Below are positions 1 to 8,314 of a stretch of DNA of 54,585 bases, in pieces (position 1 is the first letter of the stretch; each line of letters begins with the position of its first letter). The DNA comes from Methylophilaceae bacterium. GTDB lineage: Bacteria; Pseudomonadota; Gammaproteobacteria; Burkholderiales; Methylophilaceae. A program made the position numbers and the translations under genes. The DNA is taken from NCBI GenBank assembly GCA_027488395.1, contig JAIYBT010000009.1, positions 1 through 54,585 on the forward strand, read 5' to 3'. The notes under the pieces were generated by a model. The model saw only the letters and a list, made by a program, of their open reading frames with translations, was not told the origin of the DNA and ran no database searches.

Positions 1-1033
1 GCTGTCTGCCCGTTTAGCCACGCGCATTGCACAAAAAACCAAACCCATCGGCGCATTAGGGCAGCTGGAAAGCTTAGCCCTGCAAGTCGGGCTGATTCAG
101 CAAACCGAAGCACCGCAACTGCGCGCGCCGACCGTGTTGGTGTTTGCGGGCGATCATGGCATTACCGAGGCGGGGGTGAGTCCGTATCCGCAAGCGGTGA
201 CCGCGCAAATGGTGCACAATTTTCTGCAAGGCGGTGCGGCTATCAACGTGTTTGCCAAACAACATGGTGTGGCTTTGCAGGTAGTGGATAGTGGTGTAAA
301 TGCGCATTTTGATGCACATCCTTTATTGCGCGATGCCAAAATTGCCTTAGGCACTGCAAATTTTTGCCATCAAGCCGCCATGACGCAGACACAATGTTTG
401 CATGCCATTACCCGTGGTGCAGAAATCACGCAGTCGTGCATTGCACAAGGCACCAACCTGTTGGCGTTTGGTGAGATGGGCATCGGCAATACTTCGAGCG
501 CTAGCCTGTTGATGCACCTCTTTACAGACATTCCACTTGAAGATTGTATTGGGCGCGGCACAGGGTTGGATGATGCAGGCTTGCAACTTAAACAAGCGGT
601 GTTAAGCCGTGCCTTGCAACACCATCTGCAAAACGCTCCCGCACTCAGCACCGATCCAATGGCTGGGTTGGCTACGTTTGGTGGCTTTGAAATTGCCATG
701 ATGACAGGCGCCATGCTGGCAGCTGCACAAGCACGCGCGGTGATCTTAACCGATGGCTTTATTGCAACCGCCGCTGTGCTGGTGGCGAGCCGCTTGCAGC
801 CTGAAGTGCTGGAGTATTGTGTATTTGCGCATTGTTCGGACGAGAGTGGGCACCGCGCCATGCTGAATTATTTACAAGCCAAGCCGTTGCTATCGCTGTC
901 TTTACGCTTAGGGGAGGGCACGGGTGCGCTATTGGCTTATCCCTTAGTGGTGTCGGCGGTGGCTTTTTTAAATGAAATGGCGAGTTTTGCCAGTGCAGGG
1001 GTGAGCGAAAAACAGGGTGCATCGCATGCCTAA
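1..1033 (+). CDS. cobT: CobT, nicotinate-nucleotide--dimethylbenzimidazole phosphoribosyltransferase (5' partial)
   Basis: Activates the lower ligand of B12: transfers phosphoribose from nicotinate mononucleotide to 5,6-dimethylbenzimidazole to give alpha-ribazole phosphate. The frame is open from base 2, so the N-terminus lies outside the window; an internal GTG at 134 is not the start. Visible family marks are FAGDHG near the beginning, the glycine-rich [12 protein letters not shown] segment, and LGEGTGA near the C-terminus, which carries the catalytic Glu of the family. The stop overlaps the start of cobS by 8 bases, so the two are translationally coupled in a cobT-cobS-cobC run. bluB, which makes the substrate, is on the opposite strand nearby. 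Identification is secure. Confidence 0.95.
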   Translation, partial: LSARLATRIAQKTKPIGALGQLESLALQVGLIQQTEAPQLRAPTVLVFAGDHGITEAGVSPYPQAVTAQMVHNFLQGGAAINVFAKQHGVALQVVDSGVNAHFDAHPLLRDAKIALGTANFCHQAAMTQTQCLHAITRGAEITQSCIAQGTNLLAFGEMGIGNTSSASLLMHLFTDIPLEDCIGRGTGLDDAGLQLKQAVLSRALQHHLQNAPALSTDPMAGLATFGGFEIAMMTGAMLAAAQARAVILTDGFIATAAVLVASRLQPEVLEYCVFAHCSDESGHRAMLNYLQAKPLLSLSLRLGEGTGALLAYPLVVSAVAFLNEMASFASAGVSEKQGASHA

Positions 1034-1811
1034 ACAATGGAAATATTGGTGGTTAGCGTTAGGGTTTTTTACACGTATCCCCATGCCGACCATTGCAGAC
1101 TTTCAAGAAAGCGATCTTAACCACGCTGCACGCTATTTCCCTTTAGTAGGTGTGCTGGTGGGTGGGGTAGCCGTGCTGGTGTGGTGGTTGTCCGCTTTGG
1201 TGTTGCCGCATACGGTGGCGTTGTTACTCAGTATGGCGGCCACCCTGTATTTAACCGGGGCCTTTCACGAGGATGGGTTAGCCGATAGCGCAGATGGGCT
1301 TGGCGGTGGCCTAGATCGCGAACGCATGCTTAGCATCATGCAAGATTCGCGGTTAGGCAGTTATGGTGCCGTGGCGCTGATTGGGGTGTTGCTACTTAAG
1401 TTTGAAAGCTTATCGGCAATCGCGCCCGCACATCTGTGTGCGGTGTTGGTCGCAGGCCATGCCTTGAGTCGGCTGATGGCGGTGGCGGTAATGGCGACTG
1501 CCCGTTATGTGCGCTTCGCTGGTAAAGCCAAACCGCTGGCAACCAGTTTAAGCCGCGCAGACATGGCTTGGGCAGGATTGTTTGGCGGGGTGCCTTGGCT
1601 TGCGGCCGCAGTGTATTTTAGCCTTGCAAGCGATATGCTACTGATCTGGATAATGGCAACATTGCTGCCCGTGATCTTGGTGTGGCTATGGTGGAGACGC
1701 TTGATTTTAAGCAATCTGCAAGGCTATACCGGCGATACCTTAGGTGCCTGCCAACAATTGACAGAAGTGGCGTTTTATATCGGTGTGTTAATTTGGGAGC
1801 GGTTGGCATGA
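1026..1811 (+). CDS. cobS: CobS, adenosylcobinamide-GDP ribazoletransferase
   Basis: Integral membrane enzyme that joins adenosylcobinamide-GDP to alpha-ribazole (phosphate), the last assembly step of the nucleotide loop. 261 residues with several hydrophobic segments, the usual family size. The signature [15 protein letters not shown] is present at about residue 80. The ATG at 1026 is preferred over an in-frame GTG at 1017 because it gives the canonical N-terminus (MPKQWKYWW...) and a tight overlap with the cobT stop. The 3' end overlaps the cobC ATG by 4 bases. Substrates come from CobU and CobT, both encoded in this locus. Confidence 0.96.
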   Translation: MPKQWKYWWLALGFFTRIPMPTIADFQESDLNHAARYFPLVGVLVGGVAVLVWWLSALVLPHTVALLLSMAATLYLTGAFHEDGLADSADGLGGGLDRERMLSIMQDSRLGSYGAVALIGVLLLKFESLSAIAPAHLCAVLVAGHALSRLMAVAVMATARYVRFAGKAKPLATSLSRADMAWAGLFGGVPWLAAAVYFSLASDMLLIWIMATLLPVILVWLWWRRLILSNLQGYTGDTLGACQQLTEVAFYIGVLIWERLA

Positions 1812-2377
1812 AGCTTACTTTGATGCGTCACTCTACCTTGCAGATTGCCGAGGGCATTTGTTATGGACAAAGTGATGTCGATGTGTCGGCAAACTTTTTG
1901 AATGAGCTTGCGCTGGTCAAGCAAAAGTTAGCAGGTGAACAATTTGACGCCGTGTATGCCAGCCCGTTGCAACGGTGCAGTAAATTGGCGCAGGCGTTAG
2001 GCGTTACCGAATACATTGTGCATGATGAACGGTTAAAAGAGCTGCATTTTGGCGACTGGGAAATGCAGGCATGGAACGATATTCCACGCGATATGTTTGA
2101 TGATTGGGCGCAAGATTATGCCACGCTGGCGCCACCTAATGGCGAGACCTTTGCCCAACTACAACAACGTGGCTTGGATTTTTTAAATGAAGCCCAGCAA
2201 CAGCATGCCAATCAACATGTGTTGGTCGTCACCCATGGTGGCATGATACGCGCCCTGATTGCCCATGCCCTCAATATGCAATTAAAAGGCTTGTTCCGCC
2301 TGCATATTGATTACGTCAGCTTAACTGGGTTAGATTTTAGCGGCAGCCTGCCGAAAGTCTCGTTTGTGAACCGTTAA
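1808..2377 (+). CDS. cobC: CobC-type alpha-ribazole phosphatase (histidine phosphatase family)
   Basis: Predicted to remove phosphate from alpha-ribazole-5'-phosphate or adenosylcobalamin phosphate at the end of nucleotide-loop assembly. 189 residues. It has the phosphoglycerate-mutase/histidine-phosphatase fold: LMRHST at residues 4-9 is the RHG-type motif holding the phosphorylated His (Ser replaces Gly), and the second catalytic His is in VVTHGGM near residue 140. The open frame extends upstream to 1682, but the ATG at 1808 overlaps the cobS stop and gives the standard N-terminus. The family is broad; the cob context makes the specific role likely. Confidence 0.9.
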   Translation: MKLTLMRHSTLQIAEGICYGQSDVDVSANFLNELALVKQKLAGEQFDAVYASPLQRCSKLAQALGVTEYIVHDERLKELHFGDWEMQAWNDIPRDMFDDWAQDYATLAPPNGETFAQLQQRGLDFLNEAQQQHANQHVLVVTHGGMIRALIAHALNMQLKGLFRLHIDYVSLTGLDFSGSLPKVSFVNR

Positions 2378-2397
2378 GCGGTGCTCGCTTCGGGTAT

Positions 2398-2769
2398 TTA
2401 GCGTTTTGCTTTCACAAATTGTATGGTTTCCACGCTGAGTTGACGGGTAATGGTCGTGATCTCTAACACCTGCTTTTGCTTGATCAAGCGAAAGCGACAG
2501 CCATCCAGTGCCATAGAAATGCAATCCACCACTTCTGGCATGCCTTGTTCTGCCAATGCTTGCGCATATAAACTACTTTGCGCAATATCTGTGTTAGGGA
2601 GCGGTTGCCAGCCTTGCGCGATTAACTGTTGTTTAGCGTCTGCATACACCATGCCAGCCGCTATCTTGGGGAGCGTTGTTCGCGCATGAGATGATAACGC
2701 CAAGCTCACCAGCGCCAATCCCGCACAAACCACCACCGTCAGCTTACGCAACAAAAAAACACTCTTCAT
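2398..2769 (-). CDS. small exported protein, unknown function
   Basis: Not recognised as a named family. 123 residues beginning with a basic stretch and a hydrophobic core ending near SHA-RT, a plausible Sec signal peptide with cleavage around residue 29. The mature part has a segment (GMVYADAKQQLIAQGWQP) that resembles the start of PASTA-like repeats, plus two cysteines about 10 residues apart (VVDCISMALDGC), possibly a disulphide. It is convergent with cobC and stands alone. A hairpin followed by T residues at 2810-2848 lies upstream of its start. No function is proposed. Confidence 0.7.
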   Translation of the reverse strand: MKSVFLLRKLTVVVCAGLALVSLALSSHARTTLPKIAAGMVYADAKQQLIAQGWQPLPNTDIAQSSLYAQALAEQGMPEVVDCISMALDGCRFRLIKQKQVLEITTITRQLSVETIQFVKAKR

Positions 2770-2809
2770 AACAGACCCTTGTATTGGTTGGTGACCAGTA
2801 TGAGGCCAC

Positions 2810-2848
2810 AGTGTGCATCAATGGTTTAGATTAGGCACACTATTTTTT
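2810..2848 (+). terminator. weak hairpin with T-run upstream of a small exported gene
   Basis: AGTGTGC (2810-2816) pairs with GCACACT (2835-2841) across a long 18-base loop, followed by ATTTTTT. It is a terminator-like shape on the + strand, but no + strand gene ends just before it; it could be left over from decay of the neighbourhood. Low confidence. Confidence 0.3.
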
Positions 2849-2920
2849 GATCGCCTTACACCCAATTGACCTGTTGCGATGCAAAGATGCTTGCATGGCT
2901 ATTAGAGACTGGGTAATGAG

Positions 2921-3350
2921 ATGGCGTGGATAGTGCCTAAGTGGCCTTTGTTGATGGGGGCGATTGCGCTGTGTTTATCCGCTTCGCGCGTAGATGCGGC
3001 GCGACCGTTTGTGAACGATGACGCGCGATTAACCAATGCAGCGCATTGCCAATTAGAATCTTGGTTGAGGATATAGGGTGATACACATCAACTTTGGTTT
3101 GCTAAAAGACCGTGGCATCAGTCAGCTCAAAACCACTGATGGCTTGGGCTTAGAGATGCCCATCTATGGTCGGTGTCTAGGGATCAGTGAAGTCTATGGC
3201 GACGAAACCCAGCAACCGTTTTACCAAAATGGGATGCGTTATCGTGTGATTCCGAATGTGTTTCAAATGGATGCCACCACTGGCCAGCAAATACAGGGTA
3301 ATCAAGAAACCCAGTGGTTATCGATTGGTCTGCTACACGCCTTGAGTATC
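2921..3350 (+). pseudogene. remnant of an exported outer-membrane-type protein (internal deletion and frame change)
   Basis: An ATG at 2921 opens a 51-codon reading frame with a signal peptide followed by ARPFVNDDARLTNAAHCQLE, matching my memory of the mature N-terminus of a family of about 270-residue outer-membrane proteins. It stops at 3074-3076. In another frame, from about 3090, comes what looks like that family's C-terminal half: INFGLLKDRG, then GISEVYGD, then PFYQNGMRYRVIPNVFQMDA and WLSIGLL. The central part of about 100 residues is missing and the two halves are out of frame. The C-terminal frame runs open into the antisense of the S4 gene only by chance. The family match is from memory and needs a database search. 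Confidence 0.6.
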
Positions 3351-3554
3351 TACAACTTGTATGGTTTGTCCAAACGCCGAAACTTGTTGACCCGCGCGGA
3401 TTTTGGCGGTTTTACGCCGCTCAATCACCCCATCGACCTTGACCAAGCCTTCGGCCACCATACTTTTGCCTTGACCACCACTGTCGGCAATGCCAGTGAG
3501 CTTGAGTAAATCGCACAGCGCGATATGTTCACCGCGTAATTCAAATTGTTCCAT
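3333..3554 (-). CDS. small S4-domain RNA-binding protein (YbcJ-like)
   Basis: 73 residues forming essentially one S4 RNA-binding domain: ALCDLLKLTGIADSGGQGKS, then GLVKVDGVIERRKTAKIRAG, the alpha-L hairpin typical of YbcJ/YaaA-type single-domain S4 proteins. The precise RNA target is unknown; the family is usually linked to ribosome or RNA handling. Its start is 3 bases after the cobU stop, so it is probably co-translated with the cobalamin genes although nothing ties it to B12 chemistry. Its 3' end overlaps the decayed end of the pseudogene on the other strand. Confidence 0.85.
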   Translation of the reverse strand: MEQFELRGEHIALCDLLKLTGIADSGGQGKSMVAEGLVKVDGVIERRKTAKIRAGQQVSAFGQTIQVVDTQGV

Positions 3555-3557
3555 CGT

Positions 3558-4085
3558 TTATCCTTTTAGGGTAAGTGGTAAGCCAGCCGCCACAAACGTG
3601 ACTTGTTGTGCAATCTGCGCCACCGCTTGATTGAGTCGGCCTTGTTCATCTTGAAACTGGCGATTGATGGCCCCTAGCGGCACGATGCCCATGCCCACTT
3701 CGTTACTCACCAAAAACACCTGACTGTTAAGGCTAGGCAAGACCGCCAGCAAGGCGTCGCGCTCGGCCTGCCAAGTCAGTCCCGCAGGTTTCTCGCAATC
3801 GTCACAAATACATTGTGCCAGCCACAAGGTTAAACAATCCACAATCAAGCAAGTGTCGGCGGCATCCTGTTGTTTTAGGGTGTCGGCCAAGTAAAACGGT
3901 TGTTCTAGGCATGCCCAATAAGGCGGGCGTCGGGCTTGATGGTGGGCAACCCGCGCGGCAAATTCGTCGTCGTATACTTGTGCCGTGGCAATATAGGTCA
4001 CAGGGGTTTCCAGCGCCGCTGCCCGTTGTTCTGCAAAACGGCTTTTGCCTGAGCGGGCGCCGCCTAAAATTAAATGGATACTCAT
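3558..4085 (-). CDS. cobU: CobU, bifunctional adenosylcobinamide kinase / adenosylcobinamide-phosphate guanylyltransferase
   Basis: Phosphorylates adenosylcobinamide and then attaches GMP, producing the CobS substrate. 175 residues, the normal length. The N-terminal P-loop is ILGGARSGKSRFAEQ; the following YIATAQVYDDEFAARVAHH region corresponds to the part that carries the guanylylated His in the family. LIVDCLTLWLA is the Walker-B-like segment and VSNEVGMGIVP is a further CobU hallmark. It follows the BtuF-like gene by 37 bases on the - strand and would be read from the cobalamin-riboswitch transcript unless stopped earlier. Confidence 0.95.
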   Translation of the reverse strand: MSIHLILGGARSGKSRFAEQRAAALETPVTYIATAQVYDDEFAARVAHHQARRPPYWACLEQPFYLADTLKQQDAADTCLIVDCLTLWLAQCICDDCEKPAGLTWQAERDALLAVLPSLNSQVFLVSNEVGMGIVPLGAINRQFQDEQGRLNQAVAQIAQQVTFVAAGLPLTLKG

Positions 4086-4122
4086 GTGAGGAGGCCCTTA
4101 TTGGTCTATTGGTGAAATATGG

Positions 4123-4932
4123 TCAATGTGGTGATGTGCTGGCAACGCTTTGTTGCCAGCGTTGGACGATGGCTTGTAGCTGCGGCAAGCCTTCGGTAAA
4201 TAATGCTGGGCCAGCTTGTAAAATCGCTGCCGATTTAATTTCATACAGTTGTGCATGTTTGACTGCGGGCAGTGACGCCCACCCGGGCCGCGCTTGGACT
4301 GTGTGCGCTTGAAATTTTTTACCACACCACGAGCCGATGATGATATCCGGTTGCGCTGCCAGCACTTGCGCATCAGTCACTACCCGCGCGGCGGCACTGG
4401 GAGCTTGGCTTAACTCAGCAAAACAATCGACGCCGCCTGCCAAAGTGATGAGTTCTGATACCCAGCCGATGCCACAAATCATGGGGCTGTCCCATTCTTC
4501 AAAATAGATGCGGGGTTTGCGTGGCAACCTATTGGCAAATGCTTGCGCGGTGGTCATGCTAGCTTGATACTGCGCAACTAAGGCACGGGCGCGGTCACTA
4601 GCGCCCACCATATCACCCAGACGTTGTAGCATGCTGAGCGTTTGCGCGAGACTACGTTGGTTAAAAATATGTACTTCGCAACCTGCCTTTACTAAGCTTG
4701 CGGCAATGTCTGCTTGCATGTCAGAAAAACACAGCACCAAATCTGGCTTAAGTGCCAAAATTTTATCTAGCTTGGCGCTGGTAAACCCAGAAATTTTTGG
4801 TTTTTCAAGCCGTGCAATGGCTGGTCTGGTGGTGTAGCCAGACATACCGACGATACGAGCTTGCTGCTCAAGCAGATATAGCACTTCCACCGTTTCGGTG
4901 GTTAAACAGACAATGCGTTGCGGGCCTTGCAT
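4123..4932 (-). CDS. BtuF-like corrinoid-binding protein lacking a signal peptide
   Basis: Member of the helical-backbone metal/cobalamin-binding fold (BtuF/FhuD type): RIVCLTTETVEVLYLL at the N-terminus, KLDKILALKPDLVLCFSDMQ, a long linker helix around residues 110-145, then an IYFEEWDSPMICG lobe. These features are typical of cobalamin-binding proteins encoded in cob clusters. I chose the ATG at 4932, which overlaps the bluB stop by one base (TAATG); a TTG at 4959 would add nine residues. With either start there is no hydrophobic export signal, unlike periplasmic BtuF. No btuC or btuD is in the window. It may be a cytoplasmic corrinoid carrier, or it may be exported in an unrecognised way. 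Confidence 0.8.
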   Translation of the reverse strand: MQGPQRIVCLTTETVEVLYLLEQQARIVGMSGYTTRPAIARLEKPKISGFTSAKLDKILALKPDLVLCFSDMQADIAASLVKAGCEVHIFNQRSLAQTLSMLQRLGDMVGASDRARALVAQYQASMTTAQAFANRLPRKPRIYFEEWDSPMICGIGWVSELITLAGGVDCFAELSQAPSAAARVVTDAQVLAAQPDIIIGSWCGKKFQAHTVQARPGWASLPAVKHAQLYEIKSAAILQAGPALFTEGLPQLQAIVQRWQQSVASTSPH

Positions 4933-5606
4933 TAGGGGGGTATCGGGGTCGTTTGCCAACCGTTTTCCATCAGCATGGCGGATAACGGCTGCGCGTTGCG
5001 CCAGCCTTCTTCTACCAACATGGGCGCTTTATAAAAGGTGTTCACATAACCCAAACATAAAATCGCAATCGGCTTAGCGCCCGCAGGCATGCCAAGTAAA
5101 TCCGCTAATTGTTGTGGGTCAAACATGCTTACCCAGCCCATGCCGATGCCCTCGGCACGCGCGGCTAACCACAAATTTTGGATCGCACAACTGACAGACG
5201 CTAAATCCATTTCAGGTAGGGTGCGGCGGCCAAAAATATGGCCTTCACGGTCGTCGCTGAGCGCCGCCACTAACACCTCACCACAGTCTAAAATGCCTTC
5301 TACCTTTAAGCGTAAAAATTCGGCCATGCGGGCGGTGTGCTCGTGTTCGCCAATGGCTTGTGCGGTGCGTTTACGTTCTTCATCCACCAGTGCATGCATC
5401 GCTAACTTTAATGCAGGATCACTGATACGGATAAATCGCCAAGGTTGCATCAGCCCAACACTGGGTCCGTGATGCGCCGCGGCGAGGAGTTGTTGCAACA
5501 GTTCAGGCGCAATCGGCGTTGGTAAAAAATGCCGCATATCACGCCGCTCGGCGATCACTTTATAAATGGCCGCACGTTCGGCCTCGGTATAAGCATGGTT
5601 GATCAT
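4932..5606 (-). CDS. bluB: BluB, 5,6-dimethylbenzimidazole synthase
   Basis: Oxygen-dependent fragmentation of reduced FMN to dimethylbenzimidazole, the lower ligand that CobT activates. Nitroreductase-like fold: RRDMRHFLPTPI with LLQQLLAAAHHGPSVGLMQPWRFI at residues 20-60, then SVSCAIQNLWLAARAEGIGMGWVSMFDP and a C-terminal LCLGYVN, all BluB traits. The frame is open further up to 5702, but that stretch crosses a terminator hairpin and the end of btuM. The ATG at 5606 gives the usual N-terminus (MINHAYTEAERAAIY). That ATG directly follows the T-run of the hairpin and no Shine-Dalgarno sequence is visible. 224 residues. Confidence 0.93.
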   Translation of the reverse strand: MINHAYTEAERAAIYKVIAERRDMRHFLPTPIAPELLQQLLAAAHHGPSVGLMQPWRFIRISDPALKLAMHALVDEERKRTAQAIGEHEHTARMAEFLRLKVEGILDCGEVLVAALSDDREGHIFGRRTLPEMDLASVSCAIQNLWLAARAEGIGMGWVSMFDPQQLADLLGMPAGAKPIAILCLGYVNTFYKAPMLVEEGWRNAQPLSAMLMENGWQTTPIPP

Positions 5607-5608
5607 GA

Positions 5609-5634
5609 TAAAAAAAGCCGCAAATTGCGGCTTA
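5609..5634 (-). terminator. intrinsic terminator-like hairpin between btuM and bluB
   Basis: On the - strand the sequence reads AAGCCGCAA/TTTGCGGCTT followed by a run of seven T. It is a short perfect stem overlapping nothing essential of btuM (whose stop is at 5650) and ends only 2 bases before the bluB ATG. It would reduce or stop read-through from the riboswitch-controlled btuB-btuM transcript into bluB-cobU. Confidence 0.75.
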
Positions 5635-5649
5635 AGTGATGGCTTGAAA

Positions 5650-6219
5650 TCAGGCGACAGTGCGCGCTGTAGGGGTCGCTTGTATGCGCTTCCATACGCC
5701 ATGACCCACTAAACACAAACCCACATACAGCAAGGTGTAGCCCATCCAAGCGGGATAATATTCCCAGCCATGATGCAATGCCGCCCACACCCCATCGTTT
5801 GGAAAACGACCTGAAAATAAATAATAAGTCTGAGTAGAGATTAAAAATGAAAGCTGGCTGGTCAGCATGGCCACCAACGCAAACGGCATGGCCGCAAAGG
5901 GGTTCAAGGTTTTTGCTAAGAATAGCCCCCCAAACCACATCACCGCATACGCTGGAATCATGCCCCAGTAGCTGTTGGTTAGGCAAAAGCCCAAGGCAGG
6001 GTCAAATGCGGCGGCGCCAAAATCAATGGCGGTGGCTAACACAAACATTGCCACAAACCACAATGGTTGACGTAACAGTAAGCCCCCCATTAAAAACACC
6101 ATCACGCTTGCATCAGGCAAGGCAAAAGGTGTCAGCATATGGCTACCGCGGGTGAGTAACATCACAAATGCAAGTAATGCCGCGACGATATAAGGGCGGT
6201 TGATGAAGCGTGACTGCAT
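5650..6219 (-). CDS. btuM: BtuM, solitary ECF-type cobalamin transporter
   Basis: Predicted inner-membrane vitamin B12 importer. 189 residues with about six hydrophobic segments. Family traits from memory: LTRGSHMLTPFALPDASV near the N-terminus and a conserved cysteine in the loop PALGFCLTNSYWG, here Cys79. In the characterised BtuM family this Cys coordinates the cobalt and supports decyanation of cyanocobalamin. Solitary BtuM works as an S-component without a dedicated ECF module. It lies 41 bases after btuB and before bluB, all on the B12-riboswitch strand, so it is probably the inner-membrane partner of BtuB in this strain; no BtuCD is visible. No other function fits as well. Confidence 0.85.
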   Translation of the reverse strand: MQSRFINRPYIVAALLAFVMLLTRGSHMLTPFALPDASVMVFLMGGLLLRQPLWFVAMFVLATAIDFGAAAFDPALGFCLTNSYWGMIPAYAVMWFGGLFLAKTLNPFAAMPFALVAMLTSQLSFLISTQTYYLFSGRFPNDGVWAALHHGWEYYPAWMGYTLLYVGLCLVGHGVWKRIQATPTARTVA

Positions 6220-6260
6220 GGAAATTCTCCAGTTAAATATACATAAATAATAGCATTGTT

Positions 6261-8171
6261 TTAGAAATCTGCCCGCATCCCTACGCGGAAAGTCCGCACA
6301 AAATCAACAGGATAAATTGCGTTATCCTCGACCTGAATGGTGTTTTCACGATCAAACAGGTTGTTTATCGAAGCAAAAAGTGTGGCATTTTGATATTGAT
6401 AATTGAGCGCAAGATTGGTGGTGATGTATTGCGCTTGTTTGCGCGAAAAATTGTTTTCAAAATCGTTGAAAGCATAAGCGGTTGAGCGCCATGTTTGATT
6501 GAAATTCAAATCTAAGGTTGGCGCGATTTTCCAGTGCACATTCCCGACAAAGCTATGTCTAGGCGCACCTGGTAAATCTTTATTGTTATAGGCACCATTC
6601 TGCTCATTTTCGCTGTCTATTTTTGCTTTGACGAAGTTATATAACATCGATACATTTATTTCAGGCGTCAGTTGATAGACGTCTTGTACTTCAATACCCA
6701 GCTTATGTGAGCGGTCAAGATTGGTGTTTCTGAAAATGCCAGGCACTAAGTAAATTTCATTGTCCAGATCAGCGTAAAACGCCGTCAATTTAAATTTGTT
6801 CTGTGTGGTAAAGAAATTTGTCCCAACGTTAAAAGTGCGCACTTTTGCAGGCGAAATAAATTGATTGAATGCACCTAAAAAGGTAAAAAAGCGATCAATA
6901 TCGGGTGCTTGGAAAGATTGATTCAGATTGGCAAACAAAGTGGTTGTTGGATTGATACGATGATTGACGCCGATATCCCAAGCCTCCAAACGATTGTCTT
7001 GGTTTAGTGTTGTCCCTGCCGTTGGCTGATATTCATAATCCACCTTTTCACGGCGGTAGCCCACAGAAAACGTAGTGTTTTCTAGCCATTGCGGATGAAA
7101 TTCAGTATTCAAAAACCATGCATTAAAGTTTTTGCTGGTATTTGAACTGCTTGATTTTCTAAGGCTATCGCCTTTTTGTAAGCCATACAACACTTGCCAT
7201 TGCGTCTCGACATAGCGTAATTTGAGCTCATCCATGGTGTAGTCATAGTTGAAGGCATTATTAAACGTAATAAAGTCAGATCGTTTATCTTCCCGATAAT
7301 GGGTAGCTGCAATACTCAACTTATCCGTTGCGTTAAAATCAGCGCCAATTTGCCATTGTTTAGTGTTGAAAGTCTGTTGGGTATAAGTGCCGACAGCTGT
7401 TCTCGGGTTGGCATCAAATTGCGCTTTGCTCAATGGATTGACATAGCGAATATCGTTTTCGGAGTTGGTGGCTTGTGCGCGAATTTGCACGCGGTCTGTT
7501 GGTTTGAGTTTGAATTTAACGTTTTGGGTGTCACTTGAAAAACTATCCCGATGGCCGGTATTGTCTTTTTTGGCATACCCGTCATAGCTGTCATGGGCTG
7601 CATTGGCTGACAACTCCACCTGCTCGGAAGCAATGCCCGCAGTGAGGTAGTTATTTAATTGTCCATAATTACCCGCACTGAGGGAGACAGTGACGCCAGT
7701 TTTATTTTTAGTATAAATTTGAATCGAACCGGCCGTGGCGTTATCGCCGTAAATGACGGAACCACTGCCTTTGCTGATTTCGATACGCTCAATATTGCTG
7801 ACAGGAATCCCTGCTAACAATGCAGGTTGAATATCAATATTGTTTAAGCGTTGGCCGTCAATGCTAATGGCTACATTTTGGTAACCGTTCTCGTTACCAA
7901 AGCCACGCAAGTTAACACCGGGCGTGGCTTTGTTACCAGTATTTGACAAGATGTTCAGTGAGCTTTGTTGTGCTAAAAAATCATACAACGTGCTGGCGCC
8001 CGAGGCTTCAATGTCTTCAGCGGTATGGATTTCAGAGGCGTAGGTGGTTTCCGATTCTTTACGTTCAAAGCCATTGGATTTAATCGTAATGTCATCGAGT
8101 TTGAGCGCTTCAGCGGCAGCGTGTGGAAGCCAGAAGGCGGCAAGAATGCCGGTGAGTAATTGTTTTTTCAT
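6261..8171 (-). CDS. btuB: BtuB-type TonB-dependent cobalamin receptor
   Basis: Outer-membrane receptor for cobalamin or related corrinoids. 636 residues: signal peptide at 1-20 (MKKQLLTGILAAF...AAAEA), a TonB-box-like LDDITIKS, a plug domain (residues about 40-150, with VNLRGFGNENGYQNVAISIDG and IERIEISKGSGSVIYGDNAT) and a long beta-barrel ending in Phe (VGMRADF). The start at 8171 has a good ribosome site (GGGAAAAG) and an authentic signal peptide; the frame extends uselessly to 8261. It is directly preceded by a cobalamin riboswitch, which fixes the substrate class. btuM follows. Confidence 0.92.
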   Translation of the reverse strand: MKKQLLTGILAAFWLPHAAAEALKLDDITIKSNGFERKESETTYASEIHTAEDIEASGASTLYDFLAQQSSLNILSNTGNKATPGVNLRGFGNENGYQNVAISIDGQRLNNIDIQPALLAGIPVSNIERIEISKGSGSVIYGDNATAGSIQIYTKNKTGVTVSLSAGNYGQLNNYLTAGIASEQVELSANAAHDSYDGYAKKDNTGHRDSFSSDTQNVKFKLKPTDRVQIRAQATNSENDIRYVNPLSKAQFDANPRTAVGTYTQQTFNTKQWQIGADFNATDKLSIAATHYREDKRSDFITFNNAFNYDYTMDELKLRYVETQWQVLYGLQKGDSLRKSSSSNTSKNFNAWFLNTEFHPQWLENTTFSVGYRREKVDYEYQPTAGTTLNQDNRLEAWDIGVNHRINPTTTLFANLNQSFQAPDIDRFFTFLGAFNQFISPAKVRTFNVGTNFFTTQNKFKLTAFYADLDNEIYLVPGIFRNTNLDRSHKLGIEVQDVYQLTPEINVSMLYNFVKAKIDSENEQNGAYNNKDLPGAPRHSFVGNVHWKIAPTLDLNFNQTWRSTAYAFNDFENNFSRKQAQYITTNLALNYQYQNATLFASINNLFDRENTIQVEDNAIYPVDFVRTFRVGMRADF

Positions 8172-8314
8172 TTGCTTTTCCCTTGTGTACATGCGACCCC
8201 GCATGTGGATTTTTTTTAAATAACACGGGGAAAAGAAAGGAAAAGCATCGCCATTGCCCATTCATGCAATACGACACCTTCGAACCACCGTCACCCCGCG
8301 GTATTTCTGATGTG

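Noticed and set aside
3078..3509. 143-codon + strand ORF
   Set aside because: Its first two-thirds are the remains of the outer-membrane-type gene and its end is the antisense of the S4 gene; it has no signal peptide or ribosome site.
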